64,000 nt of DNA from positions 168,722-232,721 of the forward strand of contig NZ_CP108357.1 of NCBI RefSeq assembly GCF_036237315.1, in the 5' to 3' direction. How positions within the stretch are numbered: the first letter of the stretch is position 1; every line of letters starts with the position of its first letter. Under the pieces are notes generated by a model, which saw nothing but the letters and a program-made list of their open reading frames with translations, was not told where the DNA came from and searched no databases. Made by a program: the position numbers and the translations under genes. This DNA comes from Streptomyces sp. NBC_01351. GTDB taxonomy: Bacteria; Actinomycetota; Actinomycetes; Streptomycetales; Streptomycetaceae. Of the stretch, positions 52,698 to 61,721 are shown one piece after another.

Positions 52698-53372
52698 ATG
52701 ATGATCATGATGCGGGCCGTAGGTGCGGCTGCTGCTCTTGCCCTGTCCCTGCCCGCTACGACCGCACAAGCCGCCGAAGAGGTGCGCGCGGTGCCGCAGG
52801 TCCTGCCGATCGGGGTTGCGGTGTCCGCGCTCCCGCTCGCGGTCGAGGACCGGACCGGCTACCGACGTACCTCCTTCAAGCACTGGAACACCGGAGACCT
52901 GCCTTCCGACGGCTGCAACACCCGGCAGGAGGTTCTGCTGTCCGAGGCGGTGGAATACCCGGCCATCGGTCCGGGCTGCGCGCTGAGCGAGGGTATGTGG
53001 GTCTCGTACTACGACGACGTCTCGGTGACCGACGCCTCCCGTCTGGACATCGACCACATGGTTCCGCTCGCCGAGGCCTGGGATTCGGGCGCCAGTTCGT
53101 GGACCGCACAAAGGCGCGAGGCGTACGCGAACGATCAGGGCCAGCTGTCCAGCTTGGTGGCGGTGACGGCCCGTTCGAACCGGCAGAAGGCCGATCAGGA
53201 TCCGGCCCAGTGGCTGCCGCCGTCGGCGGAGGCGCTGTGCCGCTACGGCGCGGAGTGGACCGCGACGAAGCTCCGCTGGGGCCTGGCGGTGGACGAAGCC
53301 GAGCGGGACCGGCTGCAGGACATCGCGGCCGGCTGCGGCGGCACGGACGTGGAGTTCACCCCCGCCCCGTAG
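52698..53372 (+). CDS. Secreted HNH-family nuclease
   Basis: This is 224 residues from the ATG at 52698, with a signal peptide (RAVGAAAALALSLPATTAQA). The catalytic region is DIDHMVPLAEAWDSGASSW then YANDQGQLSSLVAVTARSNR and QKADQDPAQWLPP, the DHxxPL...N...N-x-K form of exported HNH nucleases related to DUF1524/GmrSD ends. Cys residues (CNTRQE, GCAL, LCRY, GCGG) would form disulfides outside the cell. It likely degrades external nucleic acid. The gene stands alone, with a terminator after it. Confidence 0.85.
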   Translation: MMIMMRAVGAAAALALSLPATTAQAAEEVRAVPQVLPIGVAVSALPLAVEDRTGYRRTSFKHWNTGDLPSDGCNTRQEVLLSEAVEYPAIGPGCALSEGMWVSYYDDVSVTDASRLDIDHMVPLAEAWDSGASSWTAQRREAYANDQGQLSSLVAVTARSNRQKADQDPAQWLPPSAEALCRYGAEWTATKLRWGLAVDEAERDRLQDIAAGCGGTDVEFTPAP

Positions 53373-53514
53373 CGGCAGGACCGCGGGACCGAGGGCCGTC
53401 ACTCGTCATGGGTGGCGGTCCTTCCTCTCGGTGACGTGGGCGGCGGCCCGTTGTGCGGGGACCGGCGGGCGGTCGGAGCGGACGCGTTGGTTGGTGGTGG
53501 GTGGCGGTTGGTGG

Positions 53515-53547
53515 GACCTGCCCCGAGCCCGGTGCTTGGGGCAGGTC
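53515..53547. terminator. Bidirectional terminator
   Basis: GACCTGCCCC and GGGGCAGGTC form a 10-bp stem between the end of the HNH gene and the end of the leftward IclR-type gene. Confidence 0.75.
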
Positions 53548-53560
53548 ATCTGCGGGGTGG

Positions 53561-55312
53561 TCAGGCGCTGCTGCTGGTGAGGTGTCGGGTGCGTAGGGCC
53601 GAGAGTTCGTTGAGGCGGGCGGTCAGCCTGTTGTGGTCTCCGAAGTGGATGCCGTGTGGGTGCGGGTGTTCATCGCGGTGGTCGTGGTCGTGGGGTTCCT
53701 CCTCGTTTCCGGTGTCGGGTTCGGCTGTGGTTTCGCAGCTGGGTTGGGTCGTGGGCTGGGCGGCGGCGGGGAGCCAGAGTGGCCCTGCGTCGCCGGCCGG
53801 GGGCGGGGTGTGGGTGGGGTCGGGTGCGGTGAAGCTGGTGGGCTGTGGTGCTCCGGGTGCGGGTGTCCACAGGGCGGGGTTCGGGCGGGTGTCGGGGTGG
53901 CCTTGGCGGCCGGGTTCGACCAGGGGGGGTGTGGAGGCGAGGAGCAGGGAGAGGAGCAGGCCGGTGGCCTGGTCGCTGAGGACTTGTGCGATTTCCAGGA
54001 GCCGGTGGCGTTGGCTGACGGGCAGGGACAGTGCCACGCAGCCGGCTTGTCCTCCCAGGCCGAGGGGAACGGCGACGCAGACGTACTGCCCGGAGTATTC
54101 GAGCAGGTCGAACTGGACGGCATGGGGGCCGTCGTGGTCGATGGACTGGAACAGGGTTGAGGGGTCGGTGATGGTCCGGGGTGTGAGCTTGACGGCTTTG
54201 CGCCGGGCGAGGTGATCCATGCGGCTGTCGAAGTCGAGTTGGTGCAGCAGGCTCTTTCCGACGGCGCTGGCGTGCGCGGCGTCGCGGAAGTCGACCCACT
54301 CCTCGACCCGGGGGGTGGTGGGGCCGTCTGCGCAGTGGCTGACGGTCACCTCGCCGTCTGAGTAGGTGGCCAGGTAGACCGCGGCGTCGACGGTGTCGCG
54401 CAGCCGGCTCAGGGCCCGGTGCAGGATGACCTGCGGCTGGAGAGCTCCAGATCCGGTGGACATCATCTTGAGCAGGGGCCCGGCCACATAGGAGGCGTCG
54501 GGCAGGCGCTCGACGAGCCCTTGCCCGCACAGCCAGAACAGGAGCTGTTCCAGCACGCGGTGGGGCAGGCTGGTGCGGGTGCGGATCCGCTCGCTGTCCA
54601 CCGGCCGTCCGGCGGAGGCGATGACGTCGAGGACGTCCAGGACCCGCATCGCCGACTCCCACCGCTGTGGCCCGAGCGGCTTGTCCATCTGCTGCGAGGC
54701 GGCCGCCACCGCCGACGCGCGCAGACTGAGCGGGGAGTACCGCTTCGACGCGGCGCCCGCCCTTGGGCCGGCGGCGGTCCGGGGCAGGGCAAGTGCGGGC
54801 GGGTAGCCGGCGAGGAGCTGGGTGACCGCGGGTACAAAGTCCGGGTCCTGCCAGGCCATCATCCGACTCTTCGCCACAGACAGCTGCGCCCGGGCGTGGA
54901 GGTCCAGCAGGATCCGCGCATCAGCGTGGCCGAACCGGGCCGCGGCCGCAAGGACGCCGAGCACCTCCTCGCGCACGGCGGCGGCCTGGCCCCGGTCGTA
55001 GGCCTCCCGCCACAGGGCCACGGCCAGCCGGAACGCGGCACCGGGGTGGAACTCCATGCAGGCGTTCTTGAGCCAGGTGACGGCGAGGTGTCCGTTGCCG
55101 CGGCGCAGCGCCTTGCTGCCCAGCCGGTAGCAGGAGTTCGCGTGTTCGCGCCGCTCCAGCGCGTCCGGCCCGACCAGCAGGCCCCAGTTTCCTTCGGGCC
55201 GGTCCCAGTAGTCCTTGTGGGGCTGCGGACCGGTGTTGCGCTCGGTGGCCGCCCGTGGCGCCCGCGACCTCAGGAGCGTCTGTCCGATGTCGTTCCTGAT
55301 CATGCCAGTCAC
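53561..55312 (-). CDS. Sigma-factor partner fused to IclR-type regulator
   Basis: This is 583 residues from a GTG at 55312 that overlaps the sigma stop (ATG 55303 is possible). Residues 40-190 are alpha-alpha repeat-like (HANSCYRLGSKALRRGNGHL, HPGAAFRLAVALWREAYDRG, RFGHADARILLDLHA). An IclR-type winged helix follows at about 215-280 (VLDVLDVIASAGRPVDSERI, VLEQLLFWLCGQGLVERLPD), then an IclR effector-like domain to about 460 and a Pro/His-rich tail with HDHDHRDEHPHPHGIHFGDH, a probable metal-binding stretch. It is a cytosolic regulator linked to the sigma factor made with it. Confidence 0.75.
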   Translation of the reverse strand: MTGMIRNDIGQTLLRSRAPRAATERNTGPQPHKDYWDRPEGNWGLLVGPDALERREHANSCYRLGSKALRRGNGHLAVTWLKNACMEFHPGAAFRLAVALWREAYDRGQAAAVREEVLGVLAAAARFGHADARILLDLHARAQLSVAKSRMMAWQDPDFVPAVTQLLAGYPPALALPRTAAGPRAGAASKRYSPLSLRASAVAAASQQMDKPLGPQRWESAMRVLDVLDVIASAGRPVDSERIRTRTSLPHRVLEQLLFWLCGQGLVERLPDASYVAGPLLKMMSTGSGALQPQVILHRALSRLRDTVDAAVYLATYSDGEVTVSHCADGPTTPRVEEWVDFRDAAHASAVGKSLLHQLDFDSRMDHLARRKAVKLTPRTITDPSTLFQSIDHDGPHAVQFDLLEYSGQYVCVAVPLGLGGQAGCVALSLPVSQRHRLLEIAQVLSDQATGLLLSLLLASTPPLVEPGRQGHPDTRPNPALWTPAPGAPQPTSFTAPDPTHTPPPAGDAGPLWLPAAAQPTTQPSCETTAEPDTGNEEEPHDHDHRDEHPHPHGIHFGDHNRLTARLNELSALRTRHLTSSSA

Positions 55313-55914
55313 GCGTCCTCTTCCCCGCGCCGGTGCTTCCTGTGGTGTTCCCATCGGATGAAGGCCTGGAGCTCGTCCGCGCCGCGCAGGTCTTTGGACG
55401 CCTTGCTGCTCAGGGAGCGGACCTGGGCGGGCGGGGTCTGCAGGTCCACCGCGATGGTGTTCTCATCGTCGCCCTTAATCTGCGCTTCTGCGACGGTTTT
55501 ACGCTTTGAAGGCTTCATGTTCGTTATCGCCTCGACCGCGAGACAGAAAGCCGGATCAGGCGGCGTCAGCAGCTCACGCTGATGCACCCCCCGCTCCTCC
55601 GCCAAGGGCAGCAGCGCCTCGTCCTCCAGCGGCCGTTCCGGCGACCGCAACGCGTCCACGGCGATGTTCCTGGCGACCTGCTTCATGTAGGGGAGGGCAG
55701 GCCGGTCCGGTTCGTTCCTGCCCTCCAGCCACACACGCAGCGTCCTCTCGTGCGCCTCCTGCGCGATCTCCTCCCAGTGGTCACGGATGGAGGGATAGCT
55801 GGTCCGCAGCATGGCCATCACCTTCCGCTCGTACTCCTCGGCGTGGTCGGTGAAATGGAGCCGCACGGCCTTCTGGCGCTGACGCTCCTCGTCTTCAGAA
55901 CCCCTGCTCACCAT
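55309..55914 (-). CDS. ECF-like sigma factor
   Basis: This is 201 residues from the ATG at 55914. Region 2 is visible in AEEYERKVMAMLRTSYPSIR, EEIAQEAHERTLRVWLEG and YMKQVARNIAVDALRSPERP. The region 4 helix-turn-helix is weaker (MKPSKRKTVAEAQIKGDDEN, DLQTPPAQVRSLSSKASKDL). The basic tail HHRKHRRGEE is unusual. It overlaps the small gene before it and the IclR fusion after it, giving a three-gene coupled operon of the same plan as 17573-19103. Confidence 0.75.
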   Translation of the reverse strand: MVSRGSEDEERQRQKAVRLHFTDHAEEYERKVMAMLRTSYPSIRDHWEEIAQEAHERTLRVWLEGRNEPDRPALPYMKQVARNIAVDALRSPERPLEDEALLPLAEERGVHQRELLTPPDPAFCLAVEAITNMKPSKRKTVAEAQIKGDDENTIAVDLQTPPAQVRSLSSKASKDLRGADELQAFIRWEHHRKHRRGEEDA

Positions 55915-56186
55915 GGGCCGCCTTCTTCCTGCCCGTCGTGCGCGGACCCGGTGACGGTGTTCCACACCGTCACCCGTCCTCCTTCAGGCAGGTCGTAGCG
56001 GATCACCACGGTCTTCGTACGGGCGCACAGCCCGCACCGTGCCGGTGCGCTCACACCGTGCGCGGAAGGCCGGCGCGCGATGCGCCGCCGGGCCATTTCC
56101 GCGGCCCAGGGCTGGCAGAACGCGGCGGCCACGGGGACCGAGCCAGCCACGACCGAGAGCAACTCGGTCCAAACCGGGGGTGTCAA
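55908..56186 (-). CDS. Small leader protein of second sigma operon
   Basis: This is 92 residues from a TTG at 56186 with GGAG six bases upstream; no ATG or GTG suits. It has a hydrophobic start (LLSVVAGSVPVAAAFCQPWA), a basic patch, then CGLCARTKTVVIRYDLPEGG and RVTVWNTVTG. Its stop overlaps the ATG of the sigma gene. It may be membrane-associated and, like the leader at 17573, is tied to sigma expression. Confidence 0.5.
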   Translation of the reverse strand: MTPPVWTELLSVVAGSVPVAAAFCQPWAAEMARRRIARRPSAHGVSAPARCGLCARTKTVVIRYDLPEGGRVTVWNTVTGSAHDGQEEGGPW

Positions 56187-56474
56187 TTCAGGCTCCAGGT
56201 CTTCCTGCTGGGAACGACGCCAACTTGCGTCACGCCACTACTACGGAGCCCCGGCCCTGGAATTGCCCGACGATCGATGATGACTGCAAACGTCTGCGTG
56301 TGATCACTGCGTGCACTGCTCCGTTGCCTTCGGGGTCTACGCGACGCCCGAGGCCGGCTCGACGGCGTTCCGCTGGGATGACAAATTCGAACACATGTGC
56401 AATGATCGCGAAGGTTTCAAAAATCTGACCCAATGTGAGGTACGGTTTATGAAACCTAGTCAGGGAGGGTGTCT
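56187..56474. promoter_or_regulatory. Divergent control region with GGTTTCA/TGAAACC sites
   Basis: This gap separates the leftward sigma operon from the rightward Xre-ImmA operon. It is AT-rich near 56385-56460. GGTTTCA at 56413-56419 and TGAAACC at 56450-56456 form a widely spaced inverted repeat, and GGTTT-ATG-AAACC at 56444-56456 is a compact one. They lie just before the ribosome binding site GGGAGG, a fitting place for an Xre operator. Confidence 0.5.
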
Positions 56475-57167
56475 GTGGCAGGCCTTGAAGCCATGCAGCT
56501 CGACGCGCGACTCGCACAGCTGGGAGTGAAGAAGCAGATCTTCGTGGACGCTCTGGAGTGGGCGGCCGGACAGGCGCGGATGTGCACTGAGTTCGACGCC
56601 CCATCGATGTCGGGGATCACCTTCTGGAGCAGGGCGAACCGCTACCTCGCGGAGCACCTGACGGACCGCAAGTACCTGGCGGAGCACCTCAGCGACTTGT
56701 ACGAGTCGCCGTTGCCGTGGAAGTACACCCGACGGGACAGCATCCTGCGCGTGGTTCACCCCGCCGGTACCCACGCGATCACTGCGATCAGCGGCTCCGG
56801 CGGCATCACGGACCTTGACCGGTCCGTGCGCTCGAAGAACCCCAAGGGGCGCGCCATGGCGGTGATCGTGGAGAACAACGCCAAGTTCGAGCGGCGCACC
56901 GGCCAGGGCGTCATCCAGTCCAGGGACGACATCGAGTTTGGTGGCGAGCTGGACGAAATGCCCCTGTGGTTCCTTCTGTACGAGCGCACCGCGGCAGGTC
57001 TGGCTGCTGAGCTCTCCCATCCTGTAAAGATGAACGGGTCGTTCGTGAACGAGTGGAGCGAGCGTATTCCGCTGTTTACCCTTCCCGACCCCGGGGTCGA
57101 TATCGCGCTTCTCGACGCCCCGGACGACGACAACGGCGTACACATTCCGGTGCAGTTCACCGGCTGA
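56475..57167 (+). CDS. Hypothetical partner of Xre-ImmA/IrrE protein
   Basis: This is 230 residues from the GTG at 56475, spaced well from GGGAGG; the GTG at 56469 is too close to it. No known domain is recognised. It is mixed alpha/beta, with FVDALEWAAGQARMCTEFDA, ISGSGGITDLDRSVRSKNPK, MAVIVENNAKFERRTGQGVI and MPLWFLLYERTAAGLAAEL. It comes 27 bases before the ImmA/IrrE gene and is probably its co-expressed partner. In ImmA/IrrE loci the neighbour is often the cleavage target or the toxin. Confidence 0.6.
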   Translation: MAGLEAMQLDARLAQLGVKKQIFVDALEWAAGQARMCTEFDAPSMSGITFWSRANRYLAEHLTDRKYLAEHLSDLYESPLPWKYTRRDSILRVVHPAGTHAITAISGSGGITDLDRSVRSKNPKGRAMAVIVENNAKFERRTGQGVIQSRDDIEFGGELDEMPLWFLLYERTAAGLAAELSHPVKMNGSFVNEWSERIPLFTLPDPGVDIALLDAPDDDNGVHIPVQFTG

Positions 57168-57194
57168 TCTGGCGAATAACGGGAGTTGAGGAAA

Positions 57195-58280
57195 GTGTTC
57201 ACCCCCGAGAGACTTGTACTGGCTCGGAAACGGCGGCGCATGACTCTTGCTGCGCTGGCTCGCGAATCTGGGATCTCCGCCCAGAGCATCACCGCGTTCG
57301 AGAATTCCAGGAAAGTCCCATCGGAGGAGACGCTTTCCTCACTCGCCCATAGCCTCGGCTTCCCCCTCGACTTCTTCCGTGCCGAGCCGGCACCCGACGT
57401 CGTGGCGGGGGCTGTCAGCTTCCGGGCACCTAGCAAGATGAGCGCGGTCGAGAGGGACAGCGCACTGAGCTGCGGCGCCATCGCAGCCACCCTGAACCAG
57501 TGGCTCGAAGCGCACTTCACGCTTCCTCGCCCCGACGTGCCGGCCTACGACGGCATGGACCCCGAGGCCGCGGCCGAACAGGTACGCGCAGACTGGGGCC
57601 TGGGGGAAGCGTCAGCGCCCAACATGGTCCACCTCTTGGAGGCCCACGGGGTACGTATCTTCTCCCTGGCTCCTGATTGCCTCGACATCGACGCGTTCTC
57701 CACGACCAAGCACGGCGTGCCCTACATACTTCTGAACACCCGCAAGAGCAGTGAGCGTGGCCGGTTCGACGTTGCCCACGAGCTGGGCCACCTCGTCCTG
57801 CACAGCGGCCCGGAGAGCCCCTCAGGGCCGACCGCGGAAGCCGCAGCCGATGCCTTCGCATCCGCCTTCCTCATGCCGAAGGCCGGCATCCTCGCCCAGC
57901 AGCTCGACCAGCCCAGCCTGGAGCGGATCCTGAGCGCCAAACGCCGATGGGGCGTGTCCGCCATGGCCCTCGCCTACCGGCTGCGCACCCTCGGCCAGCT
58001 CTCCGATTGGAAATACCATCAGACAGCCAAGCAGCTTTCACAGATGGGTTATCGCAGAGGAGAGCCCGGATCCAACCTTGCCAGAGAAAGCAGTCAGATC
58101 CTCACGAAGGCATTCGAAGCACTCCGAGCGGCACACATGAGCCACTTCGATGTGGCAAGAGCCATGAATATCCACCCCCACGAACTCAATGACTTCGTAT
58201 TCGGCCTCACGCCCATTGGGTTCAACGGCGGCGAACACAGAACCGCTCCTGTGCGGCCAGCACTGCAACTCGTGAAGTAA
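57195..58280 (+). CDS. Xre-family regulator fused to ImmA/IrrE metallopeptidase
   Basis: This is 361 residues from a GTG at 57195. Residues 1-65 are an Xre domain (LARKRRRMTLAALARESGIS, QSITAFENSRKVPSEETL). Residues about 150-240 hold the ImmA/IrrE (DUF955) site: FDVAHELGHLVLH, with HExxH binding zinc, and the downstream Glu in AEAAADAFASAFLMP. Such proteins sense stress and cleave a repressor or regulator. The C-terminal 100 residues include a second possible helix-turn-helix (FDVARAMNIHPHELNDFVFG). It lies in an operon with the gene before it. Confidence 0.88.
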   Translation: MFTPERLVLARKRRRMTLAALARESGISAQSITAFENSRKVPSEETLSSLAHSLGFPLDFFRAEPAPDVVAGAVSFRAPSKMSAVERDSALSCGAIAATLNQWLEAHFTLPRPDVPAYDGMDPEAAAEQVRADWGLGEASAPNMVHLLEAHGVRIFSLAPDCLDIDAFSTTKHGVPYILLNTRKSSERGRFDVAHELGHLVLHSGPESPSGPTAEAAADAFASAFLMPKAGILAQQLDQPSLERILSAKRRWGVSAMALAYRLRTLGQLSDWKYHQTAKQLSQMGYRRGEPGSNLARESSQILTKAFEALRAAHMSHFDVARAMNIHPHELNDFVFGLTPIGFNGGEHRTAPVRPALQLVK

Positions 58281-58343
58281 CTGAATCACCACAATGTCAT
58301 AGGTAAGTGCTTACTATTGCGCCACTGTCCCGAGGGGGCTTGA

Positions 58344-59180
58344 ATGTTCGGACGGCTGGGCCGGTGGTGGCTGGACACACCCAGAGCAATCCGATGGGTT
58401 GTTTACGTGTGTCTCCCGCTGGGCACCCTCGCCATCACTCTGGGGGTCTACGGCGATGGGCACGGATGGTGGGATGACCGGAGCTTCCTGACGAACCTTG
58501 CGTCCAGCTTCGCCAGCCTCCTCTTTGGCGTGCCACTCGCCCTTGTCGTGCTATCGCATCTCAGCGCCATGCAAGATGTCGTGATCGAGAGACGATTGGC
58601 GCAACGACAGACCCGGCACGTGGCACAAGAGTTCCGCAGCATCTTCCTGAGAATGCTCCCTAGCGCGAACTTGGCAGAACTCCATGAGGCGATTGATCGA
58701 CTGGATGATGATCTAGGCGAGATGAGGAGACTGATGGTCGAGGCTCCTGGCGACACCACCCAGCTCAGAGACGTTCGCAGCCGGGCAGTCGTCCACTACG
58801 CAGATGTCTCCCCGATCGACTACGAAGCCTGGGCGGCCCACATCAAACGGCAATGGACCGTCCTCGACGAGGAGATCCGACCGGCGGTGTTGTCGTCAAC
58901 GCTGAACTGGCTCAGCGCCCCCGCTGCCCTCCGGATCTCACAAGCGGTCGAGCTGCTCCAGAGCGAGCCCGTCCTGTTCACTGACACCGATACGGTCGAG
59001 CGGCACATCCGCGGACGAACCGCCTTGCGCCACAACAACGGCTACCTGGGCAGCCGGGTCGATCAGGCGCGGGAGTGGGTTGGAGCCCTGAGGCGCACTG
59101 TCGAGCTCATCGAGGGCGAACTGCCAGTTCTTGCCACGCGCGCACCCTCCAACCAGGGTGGTACGCCAAGCCCACTCTGA
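58344..59180 (+). CDS. Two-helix membrane protein with cytosolic helical domain
   Basis: This is 278 residues from the ATG at 58344 behind GAGGGGG. Helices are IRWVVYVCLPLGTLAITLGV and NLASSFASLLFGVPLALVVL; the remaining 210 residues are charged, helical and cytosolic (EFRSIFLRMLPSANLAELHE, LTAR-free, WAAHIKRQWTVLDEEIRPAV). No domain name fits. Codon use is less extreme than in neighbours. It lies 63 bases after the ImmA gene and may be part of that operon. Confidence 0.6.
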   Translation: MFGRLGRWWLDTPRAIRWVVYVCLPLGTLAITLGVYGDGHGWWDDRSFLTNLASSFASLLFGVPLALVVLSHLSAMQDVVIERRLAQRQTRHVAQEFRSIFLRMLPSANLAELHEAIDRLDDDLGEMRRLMVEAPGDTTQLRDVRSRAVVHYADVSPIDYEAWAAHIKRQWTVLDEEIRPAVLSSTLNWLSAPAALRISQAVELLQSEPVLFTDTDTVERHIRGRTALRHNNGYLGSRVDQAREWVGALRRTVELIEGELPVLATRAPSNQGGTPSPL

Positions 59181-59212
59181 GCACGTGCCGGTCCGCTCCT
59201 GTTCAGGCTCGG

Positions 59213-59452
59213 ATTTCGTTGAGGAGCATGCGCAGGGTGAGGCTGTGCTTTTCGGGTGGCAGGGCGTCCATCTCGGCGGTGGCGTGGGCGACGCCACCGG
59301 CGCGGTCGCCGGACCGGGCGAGCATCAGCCCCCTGTGGAGCTCGAGGTGGGTGGCGAAACGGGGCAGGGTGGCGGGGAGCTCGGCGAGGGCCTGGTCCTG
59401 CGCGTCGGTGGCGGCTTTCTCGTCGCACGGCGCAGTGCTGAACGTGCGTGCT
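59213..59452 (-). pseudogene. C-terminal fragment of a helical regulatory protein
   Basis: An open stretch without a start codon reads AATDAQDQALAELPATLPRF, ATHLELHRGLMLARSGDRAG, GVAHATAEMDALPPEKHSLT, then LRMLLNEIRA and a stop at 59213. This is the TPR-like tail seen in Streptomyces regulators. A stop lies just upstream in frame, so the front of the gene is lost. The remainder of 59181-59712 holds a terminator but no gene. Confidence 0.6.
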
Positions 59453-59493
59453 GATCATCGGTTCTCCTCCCCCCCTACAGGCGCACGCGGCCT

Positions 59494-59517
59494 GCCGGGC
59501 CACGATCGTGGCCCGGC
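59494..59517. terminator. 24-bp perfect palindrome with T run
   Basis: GCCGGGCCACGA and TCGTGGCCCGGC pair perfectly without a loop base, followed by TTT on the plus strand. It looks like a terminator, but no intact gene precedes it in either direction. Confidence 0.6.
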
Positions 59518-59712
59518 TTTCACCGGCCTTGGGGTGCGGCGCGTTGTTGCCAGGTGGCTGTGAGGGTGTGGGTCTTGGCCGGGCAGCCGTAGGGCAGCCC
59601 CGCCGCGGTTTGGCTTGTCACGGGGTGGCCTTCGCGGGGACGTCGCTGTCCGATGGACGTGGCCGGCGGCTTGCCGGACCGGAACGGGGCGTGTTTGGCC
59701 TCTCATGCCTTC

Positions 59713-60138
59713 TTACGCGCCGCAGGGTGTGGTGTTGTTCTTCAGGGAGTGGGTGGTGTCGTTGAGCTGGTAGGAGCGCAGGTCTGCGATGGTGCCGCCG
59801 TCGGATCCGATGCACACGTGCCGGCCGAAGTAGTTGTCTTTTTGGTAGACCCTTGCGGTGCGGCTGCTGTTGTTGATCACCGAGCTGCCCTTGCCGCGGA
59901 TGTAGTCGGGCAGGTGTCGGACCGAGCCGTCGGTCGCTCGTTTGACGTAGGGCTGTCCCTCGAAGTGGATCTCGGGGTAGATACACACGAATCCGCGCGG
60001 GCACTGGATCTGGTCCCGGGCAGCGGTGACGGCCGGACCGGTCGGCGCAGACCGGGCCTGGGCAGGGCTGACACCGGCAAGCGCCGCCGTCAGGACGACG
60101 GTCGTGCTGGCGATCGTGAGAATCCTGGGAACGCGCAT
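59713..60138 (-). CDS. Secreted peptidase inhibitor, family I36-like
   Basis: This is 141 residues from the ATG at 60138, with a signal peptide (ILTIASTTVVLTAALAGVSP, cut near AQA). The mature part has the crystallin-like pattern of family I36 inhibitors: CPRGFVCIYPEIHFEGQPYV, SVINNSSRTARVYQKDNYFG, and RHVCIGSDGGTIADL, with four Cys for two disulfides. The model member inhibits metalloproteases, but this group is broad and the target is unknown. It is an isolated gene among other secreted proteins. Confidence 0.75.
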   Translation of the reverse strand: MRVPRILTIASTTVVLTAALAGVSPAQARSAPTGPAVTAARDQIQCPRGFVCIYPEIHFEGQPYVKRATDGSVRHLPDYIRGKGSSVINNSSRTARVYQKDNYFGRHVCIGSDGGTIADLRSYQLNDTTHSLKNNTTPCGA

Positions 60139-60397
60139 GTGGGACTCTTTCGGTCGGCTTCTGTGCAGAGCAGCCTGGCGCCGCACGGTTCGGCGCCCAG
60201 CCCCCGCCGCGGCTGGAAGCCGCGGGATCCCAGTGTGGTTACCCAAAGCGACAGTTGATTTGCATCCAGCCTCAACCTGGCTGGGTCACAGGGAGCGCAC
60301 TGGTCGCGACGGTGCGCCGCGAGTGCCACGGAGCCGCGGTCCGATGCGTACGACGGCGCGTGGACCGAGGCGCCCATGCCTCGAAGGTGGTCGCCGA

Positions 60398-60586
60398 GTG
60401 ACCGCACAACCGAGAACGGCGGGGCCGACAAGCAGTCCGACCTGGGCATGGCCCGTCGACCTTGCACACTATGACCGTCGCGGCCTGCTCACCGAGTCTG
60501 AGGCGAACGCGCTTCTGACGCTCAGCATCGATCAGCTCCGGCGCGACGGTCTGGGCCTCACGGCGAGAACCTCGACCTCGCCGTGA
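60398..60586 (+). CDS. Possible small hypothetical protein or remnant
   Basis: This is 62 residues from a GTG at 60398. The last 45 (PVDLAHYDRRGLLTESEANA, LLTLSIDQLRRDGLGLT) look like a real helical segment. There is no ribosome binding site and it may be the front of a truncated gene. Confidence 0.35.
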   Translation: MTAQPRTAGPTSSPTWAWPVDLAHYDRRGLLTESEANALLTLSIDQLRRDGLGLTARTSTSP

Positions 60587-60683
60587 ACTCGACCGTCGCG
60601 GTCGCGACACGACCAGACCTCAGGGGACATCAACTCACGAACCGCCCTCTGAGACGCCACATACGTCGGACCAAGGGTGCTGC

Positions 60684-61721
60684 CTATGGCTCGAGCAACT
60701 CCGCCTGTAGCTGCGGCGAAAGGGGTGCCGCTCCGACCTCAGCACGCGACTCTGCGTCGAGTGAGGTGCCCGCGAAAATCGTGAGGGAGATCGCGTCGCC
60801 GGCATTCAGCGGAACAATCGTGGACACCTCCTGCGTAGGAAATGGGTCTTCGCCGCGCATTTGGTCCAAGGCGACAAACCCGCCGTTTACCTGGATGCCG
60901 AGGGAACTGACATTGACTCCAGCCGCGTTGAAGCTCAATGCGACCCGCGCCTTGAGGAGGTAACGTCCGGGAGTTCTGACCACCAGAGTGTCGGACGCAT
61001 CGTCAAACATCATGTCAGTGTCGTAGAAAGCAGCGTTGAAAGTGAACTGTGTCTGGGTGTTGGGCGCGATGAGCTGGTTGGTGGTGGAGTAGATACTTGC
61101 GCCGACATCAACCGTTGTGCCGGCAGGGCCCGTTGCCCCGGTCGGTCCCGCGGGGCCTGTCGCTCCCGTAGCGCCGCTCGGCCCCGCCGGTCCAGCGGGT
61201 CCCTCCATGCCTGCGGGCCCGGACGGCCCCGTCGGCCCGGTAGCGCCTGGTTCGCCGCCTCCGGGCCCAGTCGGCCCGGTAGCACCGGGTTCGCCTGGCG
61301 TACCAGGCTCGCCCTGCGGCCCGGTGGCACCCGTCGGACCCGTGGCGCCGGCAGGGCCCGTCGGGCCGGTCGCACCTGTGGCGCCACCGCCAGGACCTGT
61401 CGGGCCCGTTGCCCCTGTTGGCCCCGGCTCACCCTGTTCGCCCGGCACGCCCTGAGGCCCGGTGGCGCCCGTCGGCCCCGTCGGACCAATTGCGCCGTCC
61501 CCGTCCTCGCACCTGTCGTCCCACCCCGGCCTGCAGTCGTCGGGATCCGGGTCTGCCTGGCTCACCGCGGCCGTCGGCTGGTACTGGGCAGTCGCCAGCG
61601 CAGGGCTGCTGAAGCCCAGCATCACGAGACACAGCGACGCCATCGCGCCGCCAGCAACCCATCTTCCGCTTCTGGGGAGCGGACCGAGCGCCGTCGACCT
61701 ATGCCCGTGCTCAGGGCTCAT
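60684..61721 (-). CDS. Secreted collagen-like protein with C1q-like end
   Basis: This is 345 residues from the ATG at 61721 with AAGGAG at good spacing. A signal peptide ([20 protein letters not shown]) is followed by a short Cys-containing acidic part, then about 130 residues of Gly-X-Y repeats rich in [11 protein letters not shown] and GEPG, and a C-terminal beta domain of about 130 residues ([40 protein letters not shown]). This is the plan of bacterial collagen-like trimers with a C1q/TNF-type head. It is probably a surface or secreted fibre. Confidence 0.85.
   Translation of the reverse strand: MSPEHGHRSTALGPLPRSGRWVAGGAMASLCLVMLGFSSPALATAQYQPTAAVSQADPDPDDCRPGWDDRCEDGDGAIGPTGPTGATGPQGVPGEQGEPGPTGATGPTGPGGGATGATGPTGPAGATGPTGATGPQGEPGTPGEPGATGPTGPGGGEPGATGPTGPSGPAGMEGPAGPAGPSGATGATGPAGPTGATGPAGTTVDVGASIYSTTNQLIAPNTQTQFTFNAAFYDTDMMFDDASDTLVVRTPGRYLLKARVALSFNAAGVNVSSLGIQVNGGFVALDQMRGEDPFPTQEVSTIVPLNAGDAISLTIFAGTSLDAESRAEVGAAPLSPQLQAELLEP

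Noticed and set aside
61117..61455. Plus-strand Gly/Pro/Ala/Val-rich frame
   Set aside because: It is the complement of the Gly-X-Y repeats of the collagen-like gene, whose strand is fixed by its signal peptide and ribosome binding site.
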